Below are positions 33,407 to 42,769 of a stretch of 42,769 nt of DNA, piece after piece. The position numbers and the translations under genes are program-made. This stretch comes from Embleya scabrispora DSM 41855 (lineage in GTDB: Bacteria > Actinomycetota > Actinomycetes > Streptomycetales > Streptomycetaceae): positions 1 through 42,769 of the forward strand of contig NZ_KB889714.1 of NCBI RefSeq assembly GCF_000372745.1. Direction: 5' to 3'. Positions within the stretch are counted from its first letter, which is position 1. Every line of letters begins with the position of its first letter. The notes under the pieces were generated by a model. The model ran no database searches, was not told the origin of the DNA, and saw nothing but the letters and a program-made list of their open reading frames with translations.

Positions 33407-36247
33407 ATGAAGCGTCGTGAGGGCGACTTCGGGCAGAGGGGAGTGCGAAATGCCGGGGGACCACTGCCGGAGTGGCCGAGCCACGACGACCCGGTGCGGC
33501 TGCTGATCTTGGCCGACACCCCTACCCAGCGGCAGCTGAAGTACCTGATCGCGCCGCTGTGTCTCGTGTACGCGATCGGTGCGCTCCAGGGCTGGGGCAA
33601 TCCGACGCTGTCGCTCGCCATGGGCGACTTCGGCCTGGCGGCCGCCGCGGCCGTCGCGGCGATCTCGTGCGCACTCAAGTCCGTGCACGAATTCGGCAGG
33701 GCCCGGCTGTCCTGGGCCCTGTTCGCCTTCTCGGCCACGATGGTCTCGCTCGGCAACGGGATCTGGGGTTGGTACGAGGTCGTCCTCGACGTCCCGGTGC
33801 CCACGCCCGGTCCCACCGACGTGATCTTCCTGCTGTTCGCGCCGCCCACCATCGTCGGCCTGGTCCTGGTGGCCCAGCGCCCGCGGGGCATCGCGGCATG
33901 GACCTGCATGGCGCTGGACGGCTGGCTGATCGCGGGCTCGCTGTTCACGCTCGGCTGGAGTCTCGCGCTGGCCCGCAACACCAACGGGGACCGCTCGGAC
34001 GTCATCAAGATCGTGCTCACCCTCGCCTACCCGGTGCTCGACATCCTGATGATCAGCATGGTCCTCGGCTTGCGCTTTCGGGCCGGTTCGGGAGATCGCG
34101 CGGCACTGAATCTGGCGCTGGTGGGCCTCGCGGTCACCGTGATGAGCGATGCGCTGTGGACCACACCCGGGTTGAACAGCGGATATCGCTCCGGCGGGCT
34201 GTTGGACGCGGGTTGGTTCGCGGGCAGTCTGCTGCTCGCCATCGCGCCGTGGACCGGCGAGCGGGTCGAGGCGCACCAGCGACCCCGGCATCGCACCATC
34301 TCGATGTTGTCCGCGCTCACCCCCTACATCGCCGCCGCGGTGTGTACCGCGGGCGTGCTCGGCGGCGCGGTGGCCGGGCACGCCCCGGACAAGGTGGTGC
34401 TCGGAGTCGGCGCGACCGTACTGGTCACGCTGGTCCTGCGGCAGGGCATCACGCTCGTCGACAACGTCTTCATGGCCCAGGAACTGTCCGCCAAGGAAAG
34501 CCACTTCCGGTCCCTGGTGCAGGGCTCCAGCGATGTGATCATGATCGCGGCCGGCGACGGCGTGCTCCAGTACGTCAGCCACGCGGTGCGCCGGGTGTAC
34601 GGCTTCGAGCCGGAGGAGTTGGTCGGCACCCGGCTGGAGTTGCTCATCCATCCCGAGGAGAGCGCGCGTGTGCAGCGCGAACTACGCGCGTTCCTGGACG
34701 GCGCGGTGCCGGTGGGCGAGGCGGACCCCGCGATGGTGCGGGTGGAGTGTCGGATCCGCTCGGCCGGCGGCACCTGGCTGCACACCGAATCGGCGGTCAA
34801 CCGCTACGGCGACGGGCTGATCTTCAACAGCCGCGACGTCACCGACCGGATCAAACTACAGACCCAGTTGGAGCACGACGCGTTCCACGACCGGCTCACC
34901 GACCTGCCCAATCGGGCCCTGTTCGAGGACCGGATCCAGCACGCGCTGGCCCAGCGGCGCGGGGTCACCCCCACGGTCGCGGTGTTGTTCGTGGACCTGG
35001 ACGGGTTCAAGGCGGTCAACGACAACTACGGGCACACCGCGGGCGACGAACTGCTCGTGCAGGCCGCGCGCCGGCTCGAACACGCGGTCCGGATCGGCGA
35101 CACCGTGGCCCGCTTCGGCGGCGACGAGTTCGCCGCGCTCCTGGTCGGCGATCCGGGCCCGCGCGCGATCCGGGAGATCGCCGAGCGGCTGCTGTCCACG
35201 CTGTCCGCGCCGTATCGGATCGCGGACGGCGAGGTGCGGGTCGCGGCCAGCATCGGCATCGCCTTCTCCGCGCCCGGGATCGCCCCGGCCGACCTGATGC
35301 GGCACGCGGACGCCGCGATGTACCGGGCCAAGGACGGCGGCAAGGGCCGGGTCGAGGTGTACACCCCGGACATGGACGCGGACGTGGAGCGCCGCGCCGC
35401 CCGGGCCGCGGGCCGGCGCCGGATGGACCGGGACGGGCGATTGGCCATTTCGTACCAGCCGGTGGTGGACCTGGACACCGGCCGGGTGCGCGACGTGGAG
35501 GCGGCGCTGTGCCGGGTCGAGGACGGCGCCGTGCCCGGTCGGGCGGACCACGTGCGACTGACCGCGGGCGTCGAGGGCCGACTCTCGCCGGTGGGCCGCA
35601 GGCTGCTGGAGGAGAGCGCGCTGGCCGCCGCGACCTGGCGCGCGGCCGGCCACGACATCGGCGTCACGGTCGGCCTGGCCGCGCGCCAACTCACCGGGCC
35701 GGGCTTTTTGGACGTGCTGGAGGAGACCCTGCGGGTAGCCGACCTGCCCGCCACGGCACTGACCCTGGAGATCACCGACAACGTGCTGCCGGACGGCGAC
35801 GAACTGCTGCTGGGCCGGATCGCGGTGCTGCGCCGACGGGGTGTGCGGTTGTCCCTGGACGACTTCGGCACCGGGCACTCCTCGCTCACGTACCTGCGCC
35901 GACTGCCGGTGGACGCGCTCAAGATCGACCGCTCCTTCGTGGCCGAGGTCGGCACGTGTCCGCATCTGACCGTGCTCACCTCGACCATCGTCCGTCTCGG
36001 CCTGGATTCCGGGCTGACCCTGGTGGCGGCGGGCATCGACAGCCACGCGCAGGTGGACATACTCCGGGAGATGGGGTGCCAGCGCGGGCAGGGCAGTTGG
36101 TTCCATCCGGCGGTCTCCGGGGACGCGATCTTCGACGTGCTCGGCCAGACGCCGCCGGGCAACAGCGCGGTCCGCGGTCCGCGGCCCGAGCCGCTTCCGG
36201 AGGTCCGCCCGGCGCTGCCGATCCAGGCGTCCAGGCCGCAGGTGTGA
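33407..36247 (+). CDS. cdgC: Membrane PAS-GGDEF-EAL protein, CdgC-like, with degenerate EAL domain
   Basis: A 946-residue protein: about ten membrane helices (residues 45-355), a PAS domain (about 365-480), GGDEF (about 490-650) and EAL (about 675-920). The cyclase site GGDEF is intact at 571-575, with an RxxD inhibitory motif (Arg562-Asp565) five residues before it. The EAL domain is damaged: EAL reads EAALCRVEDG (698), the metal-binding Asn in VNxSARQ is Gly (TVGLAARQ, 754-761), and EGVE reads AGID (875-878). DDFGTG, KIDRSFV and QG remain. It should make c-di-GMP and is probably not an active phosphodiesterase. The position before ilvB matches S. coelicolor cdgC (SCO5511). The ATG is uncertain; the frame opens earlier and the ribosome site is poor. 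Confidence 0.82.
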   Translation: MKRREGDFGQRGVRNAGGPLPEWPSHDDPVRLLILADTPTQRQLKYLIAPLCLVYAIGALQGWGNPTLSLAMGDFGLAAAAAVAAISCALKSVHEFGRARLSWALFAFSATMVSLGNGIWGWYEVVLDVPVPTPGPTDVIFLLFAPPTIVGLVLVAQRPRGIAAWTCMALDGWLIAGSLFTLGWSLALARNTNGDRSDVIKIVLTLAYPVLDILMISMVLGLRFRAGSGDRAALNLALVGLAVTVMSDALWTTPGLNSGYRSGGLLDAGWFAGSLLLAIAPWTGERVEAHQRPRHRTISMLSALTPYIAAAVCTAGVLGGAVAGHAPDKVVLGVGATVLVTLVLRQGITLVDNVFMAQELSAKESHFRSLVQGSSDVIMIAAGDGVLQYVSHAVRRVYGFEPEELVGTRLELLIHPEESARVQRELRAFLDGAVPVGEADPAMVRVECRIRSAGGTWLHTESAVNRYGDGLIFNSRDVTDRIKLQTQLEHDAFHDRLTDLPNRALFEDRIQHALAQRRGVTPTVAVLFVDLDGFKAVNDNYGHTAGDELLVQAARRLEHAVRIGDTVARFGGDEFAALLVGDPGPRAIREIAERLLSTLSAPYRIADGEVRVAASIGIAFSAPGIAPADLMRHADAAMYRAKDGGKGRVEVYTPDMDADVERRAARAAGRRRMDRDGRLAISYQPVVDLDTGRVRDVEAALCRVEDGAVPGRADHVRLTAGVEGRLSPVGRRLLEESALAAATWRAAGHDIGVTVGLAARQLTGPGFLDVLEETLRVADLPATALTLEITDNVLPDGDELLLGRIAVLRRRGVRLSLDDFGTGHSSLTYLRRLPVDALKIDRSFVAEVGTCPHLTVLTSTIVRLGLDSGLTLVAAGIDSHAQVDILREMGCQRGQGSWFHPAVSGDAIFDVLGQTPPGNSAVRGPRPEPLPEVRPALPIQASRPQV

Positions 36248-36250
36248 TGC

Positions 36251-36279
36251 TTTCGGGCCCGGACGCGGGCCGGCCGAAA
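36251..36279 (+). terminator. Probable terminator after cdgC
   Basis: TTTCGG-GCCCG pairs with CGGGC-CCGAAA across a 4-base loop, with a 3-base bulge on the right arm. The stem begins three bases after the cdgC stop. TGACG-TCC-CGTCA, a short inverted repeat, follows at 36283-36295. Confidence 0.6.
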
Positions 36280-36378
36280 CCATGACGTCCCGTCAGTCCT
36301 GGACAAACAATCCCGAATACTGAGACGTGCGAAGGGCCGGCTTGACACGTACACGGGCGCGGAGGGAGAGTCGCGGGC

Positions 36379-36420
36379 ATGCAGACCCGAATCCTCGTAC
36401 TTGAGAAGCGCGTGAACTGA
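36379..36420 (+). CDS. ilvB leader peptide
   Basis: A 13-codon ORF, MQTRILVLEKRVN, begins ten bases after GGAGGGAG. It contains Ile-Leu-Val-Leu in a row and a further Val, so four or five of 13 codons are for branched-chain amino acids. It ends 20 bases before a terminator hairpin and lies 129 bases upstream of ilvB. This is the classic layout of ribosome-mediated attenuation, known for ilvBNC of Corynebacterium and predicted for other actinobacteria: starvation would stall the ribosome on these codons and prevent terminator formation. Confidence 0.85.
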   Translation: MQTRILVLEKRVN

Positions 36421-36479
36421 CCACCGAGTCGGTTCGCGCGCCCCCCTCGCTTGCCTAACGGCACGGGGGGTTTTTTGTT
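36408..36479 (+). promoter_or_regulatory. ilvBNC transcription attenuator
   Basis: The terminator is CCCCCC (36441-36446) pairing with GGGGGG (36465-36470), with an inner TGCC/GGCA stem (36452-36463), followed by six T and GTT (36471-36479). Such a U tract is rare in this sequence. An earlier stem pairs GCGCGTGAAC (36408-36417, the end of the leader ORF) with GTTCGCGCGC (36432-36441), with one G-U pair. It shares its last base with the terminator arm. The ribosome finishing the leader would disrupt the first stem. The exact antiterminator could not be fixed by eye. Confidence 0.8.
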
Positions 36480-36548
36480 GCAGTCCGACGGGTCCGGGCC
36501 TCGCGCCCCACTCGATATGCCGACTTCAGATCGAGAAGAGACGAAAGC

Positions 36549-38294
36549 ATGACCGATCAGGTGACAGGAGCCCAAGCGCTGATCCGCTCCCTGGAAGCCG
36601 CAGGGGTGGACACGGTCTTCGGCATCCCCGGGGGCGCGATTCTTCCCGCCTACGATCCGATGATGGACTCGACGAAGGTGCGCCACATCCTCGTCCGGCA
36701 CGAGCAGGGCGCGGGTCACGCGGCGGAGGGATACGCGCAGGCCACCGGCAAGGTCGGGGTGTGCATGGCCACTTCCGGCCCCGGCGCGACCAACCTGGTG
36801 ACGCCGATCGCCGACGCGCACATGGACTCGGTGCCGATCGTCGCGATCACCGGCCAGGTGGCCAGTGCCGCGATCGGCACCGACGCCTTCCAGGAGGCGG
36901 ACATCTGCGGCATCACGATGCCGATCACCAAGCACAACTTCCTGGTCACCGACCCGGCCGAGATCGCGCCCACGATCGCCGCGGCGTTCCACATCGCCTC
37001 CACCGGCCGTCCCGGCCCGGTCCTGGTCGACATCTCCAAGGACGCGCTCCAGGCGACCACCGACTTCGTCTGGAACGGCACCCCCGAGCTGCCCGGCTAC
37101 CGTCCGGTCACCCGGCCGCACGCGAAGCAGATCCGCGAGGCCGCCCGGCTGCTCAGCGAGGCCAAGCGTCCGGTCCTGTACGTCGGCGGCGGGGTGCTCA
37201 AGGCGCACGCGTCGGCCGAGCTGAAGATCCTCGCCGAGCTGACCGGCGCGCCGGTGGTCACCACGCTGATGGCGCTGGGCGCGTTCCCGGACAGCCACCC
37301 GCAGCACCTGGGCATGCCGGGCATGCACGGCACGGTGGCCGCGGTCACCGCGCTGCAGAAGTCGGACCTGATCTTCGCGCTCGGCGCCCGCTTCGACGAC
37401 CGGGTCACCGGCAGGCTGGACACGTTCGCGCCGCACGCCAAGATCGTGCACGCGGACATCGACCCCGCCGAGATCTCCAAGAACCGCGTCGCGGACGTGC
37501 CGATCGTCGGCGACGCCCGCGAGGTGATCGCCGACCTGGTGGTCGCGGTCCAGGCCGAGCACGAGGCCGGCCGGTTCGGCGACTACCAGGAGTGGTGGAC
37601 CGCGCTCAACCGCTGGCGCGACACCTACCCGCTGGGCTACGACGTGCCGGCGGACGGCTCACTGTCGCCGCAACTGGTGATCGAGCGGCTCGGCGCGATC
37701 TCGGGCCCGGACACGATCTTCGCCTCCGGCGTCGGCCAGCACCAGATGTGGGCCTCGCAGTTCATCCGCTACGAGAAGCCCTACACCTGGCTCAACTCCG
37801 GCGGCGCCGGGACGATGGGCTACTCGGTGCCGGCCGCGATGGGTGCCAAGGCCGGCATGCCGGACACCACGGTGTGGGCGATCGACGGTGACGGCTGTTT
37901 CCAGATGACCAACCAGGAGCTGGTCACCTGCGCGGTCAACGACATCCCGATCAAGGTCGCCATCATCAACAACGGCACCCTGGGCATGGTCCGCCAGTGG
38001 CAGACGCTCTTCTACAACGAGCGCTACTCCAACACCGACCTGCAGAGCCGCCGGCTGCCGGACTTCGTCAAGCTCGCCGAGGCGATGGGCTGCGTCGGGC
38101 TGCGCTGCGAGAGCCCGGACCAGTTGGACGAGATCATCCACAAGGCGATGTCGATCAACGACGCGCCCGTGGTCATCGACTTCGTCGTGCACCAGGACGC
38201 GATGGTGTGGCCGATGGTCGCGGCGGGCTCGTCCAACGACGAGGTGATGGCCGCACGCGACGTGCGTCCGGACTTCGGCGACTCGGACGACTGA
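36549..38294 (+). CDS. ilvB: Acetolactate synthase large subunit
   Basis: A 581-residue thiamine-diphosphate enzyme that condenses pyruvate with pyruvate or 2-oxobutyrate, the first common step of valine, leucine and isoleucine synthesis. The catalytic Glu52 lies in [14 protein letters not shown]. The diphosphate-binding motif starts at GDGCFQM near residue 446 and ends with Asn-Asn near 474. FAD-region and central domain are complete, and the length is normal. It is the first structural gene after the attenuator and is followed by ilvN after 42 bases. Confidence 0.97.
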   Translation: MTDQVTGAQALIRSLEAAGVDTVFGIPGGAILPAYDPMMDSTKVRHILVRHEQGAGHAAEGYAQATGKVGVCMATSGPGATNLVTPIADAHMDSVPIVAITGQVASAAIGTDAFQEADICGITMPITKHNFLVTDPAEIAPTIAAAFHIASTGRPGPVLVDISKDALQATTDFVWNGTPELPGYRPVTRPHAKQIREAARLLSEAKRPVLYVGGGVLKAHASAELKILAELTGAPVVTTLMALGAFPDSHPQHLGMPGMHGTVAAVTALQKSDLIFALGARFDDRVTGRLDTFAPHAKIVHADIDPAEISKNRVADVPIVGDAREVIADLVVAVQAEHEAGRFGDYQEWWTALNRWRDTYPLGYDVPADGSLSPQLVIERLGAISGPDTIFASGVGQHQMWASQFIRYEKPYTWLNSGGAGTMGYSVPAAMGAKAGMPDTTVWAIDGDGCFQMTNQELVTCAVNDIPIKVAIINNGTLGMVRQWQTLFYNERYSNTDLQSRRLPDFVKLAEAMGCVGLRCESPDQLDEIIHKAMSINDAPVVIDFVVHQDAMVWPMVAAGSSNDEVMAARDVRPDFGDSDD

Positions 38295-38336
38295 CAGGCC
38301 GACAGGGCATCAGGAAGGCATAGGAGTCCAGCGATC

Positions 38337-38864
38337 ATGTCCAAGCACACCCTCTCGGTCCTCGTCGAGAACAAGCCCGGTGTCCTCGCCCGGATCACCG
38401 CGCTGTTCTCGCGTCGGGGCTTCAACATCGACTCGCTCGCCGTCGGCACCACCGAGCATCCGGACATCTCGCGGATCACCATCGTGGTCAGCGTGGTCGA
38501 GGAACTGCCGTTGGAGCAGGTCACCAAGCAGCTGAACAAGCTGGTCAACGTGCTCAAGATCGTCGAGCTCGACCCGCCCGCGTCGGTGCAGCGCCAGCTG
38601 CTGCTGGTCAAGGTGCGCGCCGATCACGAGACGCGGTCCCAGGTGGTGGAGATCGTCCAGCTCTTCCGCGCCAAGACGGTCGACGTCTCGCCCGAGGCGG
38701 TCACCGTCGAGGCCACCGGCGGCCCCGACAAGCTGGCCGCGATGCTGCGCATGTTGGAGCCGTTCGGCATCAAGGAACTCGTCCAGTCCGGCGTCGTGGC
38801 GATCGGTCGCGGCGGCCGCTCGATCACCGACCGTTCCCTGCGGTCGGTCGAGCGCTCGGCCTGA
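38337..38864 (+). CDS. ilvN: Acetolactate synthase small (regulatory) subunit
   Basis: A 175-residue regulatory subunit with an N-terminal ACT domain (HTLSVLVENKPGVLARITAL, then GFNIDSLAVG) and the C-terminal ALS_ss domain (about 85-165). It activates IlvB and confers feedback inhibition by valine. The glycine and asparagine of the valine site (NKPGVL and FNIDS) are present, so feedback control should be intact. AGGAG precedes the ATG. It lies in the ilvBNC transcript. Confidence 0.96.
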   Translation: MSKHTLSVLVENKPGVLARITALFSRRGFNIDSLAVGTTEHPDISRITIVVSVVEELPLEQVTKQLNKLVNVLKIVELDPPASVQRQLLLVKVRADHETRSQVVEIVQLFRAKTVDVSPEAVTVEATGGPDKLAAMLRMLEPFGIKELVQSGVVAIGRGGRSITDRSLRSVERSA

Positions 38865-38941
38865 CGGATATGTCCGGACTTCGGTCCTGACGGACCGTCA
38901 CGGTCCACATTTCAAACCAGCGGCACGCGCCACGCTCGTGA

Positions 38942-40003
<1,062 letters not shown>

Positions 40004-40037
40004 TCCTCGACGAGTTGCCCGCCTTCACAGCGGTGTG

Positions 40038-40070
40038 AGTGCCCCGGACCGGATCGGTCCGGGGCACTTT
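40038..40070 (+). terminator. Terminator after ilvC
   Basis: Perfect 13-base arms (40038-40050 and 40056-40068) around a 5-base loop, followed by a short T run, lie 35 bases after the ilvC stop. It closes the ilvBNC unit. Confidence 0.85.
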
Positions 40071-40153
40071 CCGGATCGGGCCACCGCCGTTAACGCGGGA
40101 TTCACCACGCGTCGGTATCGATCGCCATCGCAGGATCGCTTGACTCGGCGATC

Positions 40154-40531
40154 ATGAGCGACCCCTCACGGATCTACGCGATTCTCAACCCGGACCTGCC
40201 CCGGAGCGTGATACCGCCCGGGAACGGCGGCGGCCCGGTGGATCACACCAAGGTCGAGTCGCAGCAACTGCGCACCTCGGCCAAGACGTTGGTGACCACC
40301 GGCGGCGAGATCAACACCGAACTGCCGGTCCCGGACGCCCTCGACACCAAGGCCGCCTTCGGCGGCTGGCAGTTGGTCGGCCCGCTGAACGAGGGCCGAT
40401 GGAAGGACCAGACCGCCCGGCTGCGGCGCGATCTGTCCGAGATCTCCGACGGCCTGTACACGATGGCGGACAACTACGACCACACCGAGCACGCGGTCAC
40501 CACCTCCTTCGCCGGCGGGAAGGTGATCTGA
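40154..40531 (+). CDS. WXG100-sized type VII-like small protein
   Basis: A 125-residue mostly helical protein. After a Pro/Gly-rich start (residues 1-30) come two predicted helices joined near residues 69-80 by a segment with Gly-Gly-Trp-Gln (FGGWQLVGPLNEGRW), similar to the Trp-x-Gly turn of ESX/WXG100 proteins. The C-terminal helix ends with a Tyr-x-x-x-Asp/Glu-like pattern (MADNYDHTEHA), resembling the YxxxD/E secretion signal. There is no classical signal peptide. The stop is two bases before the next gene, so the two are coupled. Assignment to the type VII group is inference from size, helices and partner. No clear ribosome site precedes the ATG. Confidence 0.7.
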   Translation: MSDPSRIYAILNPDLPRSVIPPGNGGGPVDHTKVESQQLRTSAKTLVTTGGEINTELPVPDALDTKAAFGGWQLVGPLNEGRWKDQTARLRRDLSEISDGLYTMADNYDHTEHAVTTSFAGGKVI

Positions 40532-40533
40532 GC

Positions 40534-42690
40534 GTGGTCGGCTTCGCCCAGCTGCGCGATCTCAAGACCGAGGCCCTGCGCGATTCCGCCCAGGAGTTCT
40601 ACGACTTCGCGTCCTGGCTGGATCGCAAACAGCAGTTGATCCGGGCCGATTCGCGGTCGCTGACGGTGACCGGACAGTGGGACGGCCCTGCCGCGCAGGC
40701 CACGTTGACCCGATACCGGGGCTTGGACGACGTGTTCGAGGGCGGCAAGACCGAGTACCGGGCGATCTGCGCGATCCTGCGCGATGCCGCCGACGACATC
40801 GGCGCCGCGAAGAAGAAGCTCACCGACGCGATCGCCGACGCACAGGCGCACGAACTCGCGGTGCACGACGACGGATCGCTGAGCTGGGGCCCGCTCAAGC
40901 CGCAGGGACACCAGCCGGATCCCGAGGACATCAAGGCGCACACCACACGCATGCAGCAACTGTCCGAGGACTTCCAGGGCAAGTTCAAGAGCGCCCTGGT
41001 GGACGCGACCGACGCGGACGCCCGCGCCGCGTCCGCGCTCAAGGGCGACATCGGCGCGAGCGCGACCGCGTTCAACGCGAAGGCGATCGGCGGCGGTGAA
41101 CTGCCGGACTCCGTCCGGGCGGCGGCGCTGGCCAAGCGGATCGACACGCTGAGCCCGGCCGAGTTGGAGGAACTGCGCAACCTGCTGCACGGGAACGAGA
41201 AGTCGTCGATCTTCGCCACCAACCTGATGAACACGCTCGGCCCCAACGGCCTGCTCGAACTCCAGGCGGGCGTGGTCAACCGGGGCCAGAAGTGGACCGG
41301 CCACGACGCCGACGGCACCACCATGGACGACCTGCGCGCGATCCAGGACGCGCTGGGCACCAACCTGGCCACCGCGACACAGCCCAAGGGCGAGCCGCAC
41401 GTCACCCAGACCTGGGTGGAGGGCCTCAAGGAGGCCGGCCGCAGCCGCACGTTCGTGCTCAACGACATGCCCAAGCACTACCTGTACGGCTACCAGTTGC
41501 TCGGCAACATGCTGCACCAGGGCGACTACGACAAGCAGTTCCTCGGTGACATCGGCAAGGACATGGTCGCCTTCGACCGGTCCAAGCCGGATCTGCACGA
41601 GGCGGTCCCGGTGATCCGCGAGCGCTTCCCGCTGATGGACGACGCACAGGGCCGGGAGGGGCGCGGCTACGACGCGCTGGAGGGCCTGATGGACGCGCTC
41701 GGCCGCAACCCGGGCGCCGCCGAGACGGTGCTCGACCCCAGCGGCGGGAATCTGCACTACCTGCTCAAGGAGCGCGACTGGGGCCGGGACACCGGCGCGG
41801 GCTCGCCCGCCGACGCGTTCGGCAAGGCATTCGAGGCGGCCACCACCGGGCATCCGGCCGGCGCCACGAGCGGCGGCCCACACACCGAGGGCGGCGCCCG
41901 GATCATGGCCGAGGCGGTGCACATCATCGGGCAGGAGGGCCCCGGCGGCCACTTCGAGGACTACCGGGACAGCTTCGGCGATGCGATGGCCTCGTACATG
42001 CCGGACATCCACAACGAGTTGCGCAACGAGCGCGCGGGCGGATCGGCGGGCCCGGACCCGCTGTTCCCGAACTCGGGGGAGGCCCGGGCCACCTTCCTCG
42101 GCGGCACCCCCGACCACGACCTGCTGCGCACGATGGCCGTGGTCGCCGAGGACCCCAAGGCGTTCAAGGCGATGTCCGACGCCGAGCACTCCTACATCGC
42201 GGTGGGCCTGGAACGCATCGCCAAGGGCGACCCGCCGGCCGGCCTGACCGCCGACCAGCACCTGGCCCAGTCGGCCCAGGTGGTCGGCGCGTTGGACGCG
42301 GTCCGTACCGAGGCGATCCGCAACCAACAGGTGCTCAGCGACAAGGAGTACAACGACCAGGTCGCCTGGAACGGCAAGATCGCCAACGCGGTGGTCGGCG
42401 GCGCGGTCAAGATGAGCCCCCTGCCCACGATGGTGGCCGAACCGCTGTCCCGCATCGTCGCACTGACCACCGACTACAGCGCACAGCAGGCCTCGGTGGA
42501 CACCTCCGCAGCGGCCGACCGCACGATCGCCGACCAACACGCGTGGGGACGCGGCTACATGCAGACCATCGCCGCGGACTGGGCCGGTCAACACGGCCGA
42601 GAGAGCGAGATCCCGGGGTACGACCTGACGGTGGACAACAACTTCACCACGGGGCAACGGAAGGCACAGGAGGCTATGGGGCACGAGTGA
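40534..42690 (+). CDS. Large WXG-bearing type VII-like protein (DUF6571-like)
   Basis: A 718-residue protein. Residues 1-110 form a helical hairpin with Trp49-Asp-Gly51 at the turn (VTGQWDGPAAQATL), a typical WXG module. A middle helical part (about 110-215) precedes a large domain beginning around KRIDTLSPAELEELRNLLHG and NEKSSIFATNLMNTLGPNGL. This domain resembles streptomycete proteins annotated, from memory, as DUF6571. There is no signal peptide, membrane helix or recognised toxin domain. The start is GTG two bases after the stop of the WXG100-sized gene, with GGAAGG upstream. The two probably form an exported pair or complex; the ESX machinery is not in this window. Confidence 0.8.
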   Translation: MVGFAQLRDLKTEALRDSAQEFYDFASWLDRKQQLIRADSRSLTVTGQWDGPAAQATLTRYRGLDDVFEGGKTEYRAICAILRDAADDIGAAKKKLTDAIADAQAHELAVHDDGSLSWGPLKPQGHQPDPEDIKAHTTRMQQLSEDFQGKFKSALVDATDADARAASALKGDIGASATAFNAKAIGGGELPDSVRAAALAKRIDTLSPAELEELRNLLHGNEKSSIFATNLMNTLGPNGLLELQAGVVNRGQKWTGHDADGTTMDDLRAIQDALGTNLATATQPKGEPHVTQTWVEGLKEAGRSRTFVLNDMPKHYLYGYQLLGNMLHQGDYDKQFLGDIGKDMVAFDRSKPDLHEAVPVIRERFPLMDDAQGREGRGYDALEGLMDALGRNPGAAETVLDPSGGNLHYLLKERDWGRDTGAGSPADAFGKAFEAATTGHPAGATSGGPHTEGGARIMAEAVHIIGQEGPGGHFEDYRDSFGDAMASYMPDIHNELRNERAGGSAGPDPLFPNSGEARATFLGGTPDHDLLRTMAVVAEDPKAFKAMSDAEHSYIAVGLERIAKGDPPAGLTADQHLAQSAQVVGALDAVRTEAIRNQQVLSDKEYNDQVAWNGKIANAVVGGAVKMSPLPTMVAEPLSRIVALTTDYSAQQASVDTSAAADRTIADQHAWGRGYMQTIAADWAGQHGRESEIPGYDLTVDNNFTTGQRKAQEAMGHE

Positions 42691-42769
42691 GGGGGTGTGG
42701 GTGTGGGTGCGGGTGCGGGCGCGGGGAGTCGGGGCCGTGGGTGGGGAGCGTGCGCGGTGGGGGTGGGGC
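42691..42769. repeat. G-rich hexamer-like repeats at the right edge
   Basis: After the last gene the sequence is a run of GGTGTG/GGTGCG/GGGCGC units to the end of the window, without coding look. Confidence 0.6.

Noticed and set aside
36342-36347. TTGACA as -35 of the ilvB leader promoter
   Set aside because: No acceptable -10 lies 16-19 bases downstream; that position is occupied by the leader ribosome site.

Overview
The window is 42.8 kb of very GC-rich DNA with the gene style of a Streptomycetaceae actinomycete: GTG and TTG starts, GGAGG-type ribosome sites, an XRE/DUF397 gene pair, an ECF-type sigma factor, a LAL-type LuxR regulator and type VII-like proteins. Several blocks match, from memory, the Streptomyces coelicolor core region around SCO5493-SCO5514: metE-like gene, ligA, rmdB, gatC-gatA-small ORF-gatB, and cdgC-ilvB-ilvN-ilvC. 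Genus and species cannot be resolved from the sequence alone. No tRNA, rRNA, CRISPR array or intact transposase was seen.

Left part (1-9.2 kb), accessory in character. It begins with a gene-poor stretch holding four consecutive hairpins and a 12-G tract, then a small possible type VII-like protein, a DUF2330 surface protein, an amidohydrolase-HAD phosphatase pair, a frameshifted small gene, an XRE regulator with two DUF397 partners (one internally duplicated, each followed by a strong hairpin), and a VOC-fold protein. A SigE-like sigma factor is translationally coupled to a membrane protein whose outer domain is paralogous to a secreted protein encoded just upstream. A 50-base perfect palindrome lies between those two transcription units.

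Housekeeping block on the minus strand (9.3-17.3 kb): an FMN reductase and a DHA2 drug exporter, facing a TetR gene across a promoter full of palindromes, lead directly into a MetE-C-like methionine synthase, ligA and rmdB (GGDEF-EAL). Between the TetR gene and an alpha/beta hydrolase is the remnant of a penicillin-binding protein. It breaks off just before the catalytic serine motif, exactly where a Streptomyces-type intergenic repeat begins.

Middle (20-33 kb): the gatCAB amidotransferase genes with a conserved small gene between gatA and gatB, a small basic protein, a 981-residue LAL regulator, a 595-residue helical protein with a duplicated module, a PQQ-dependent sugar dehydrogenase lipoprotein, a D-2-hydroxyacid dehydrogenase and a DUF2079 membrane protein.

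Right part (33-42.8 kb): cdgC (membrane-PAS-GGDEF-EAL with a degenerate EAL domain), preceded by a relatively AT-rich island with a 16-codon ORF and a BldD-like box. Then comes ilvBNC, controlled by a textbook attenuator: a 13-residue leader peptide containing Ile-Leu-Val-Leu and a poly-U terminator. After ilvC, where S. coelicolor has serA, this genome instead has a pair of type VII-like genes (a WXG100-sized protein and a 718-residue WXG-bearing protein). Two c-di-GMP enzymes therefore lie in one conserved segment, one with an apparently complete phosphodiesterase domain and one without.
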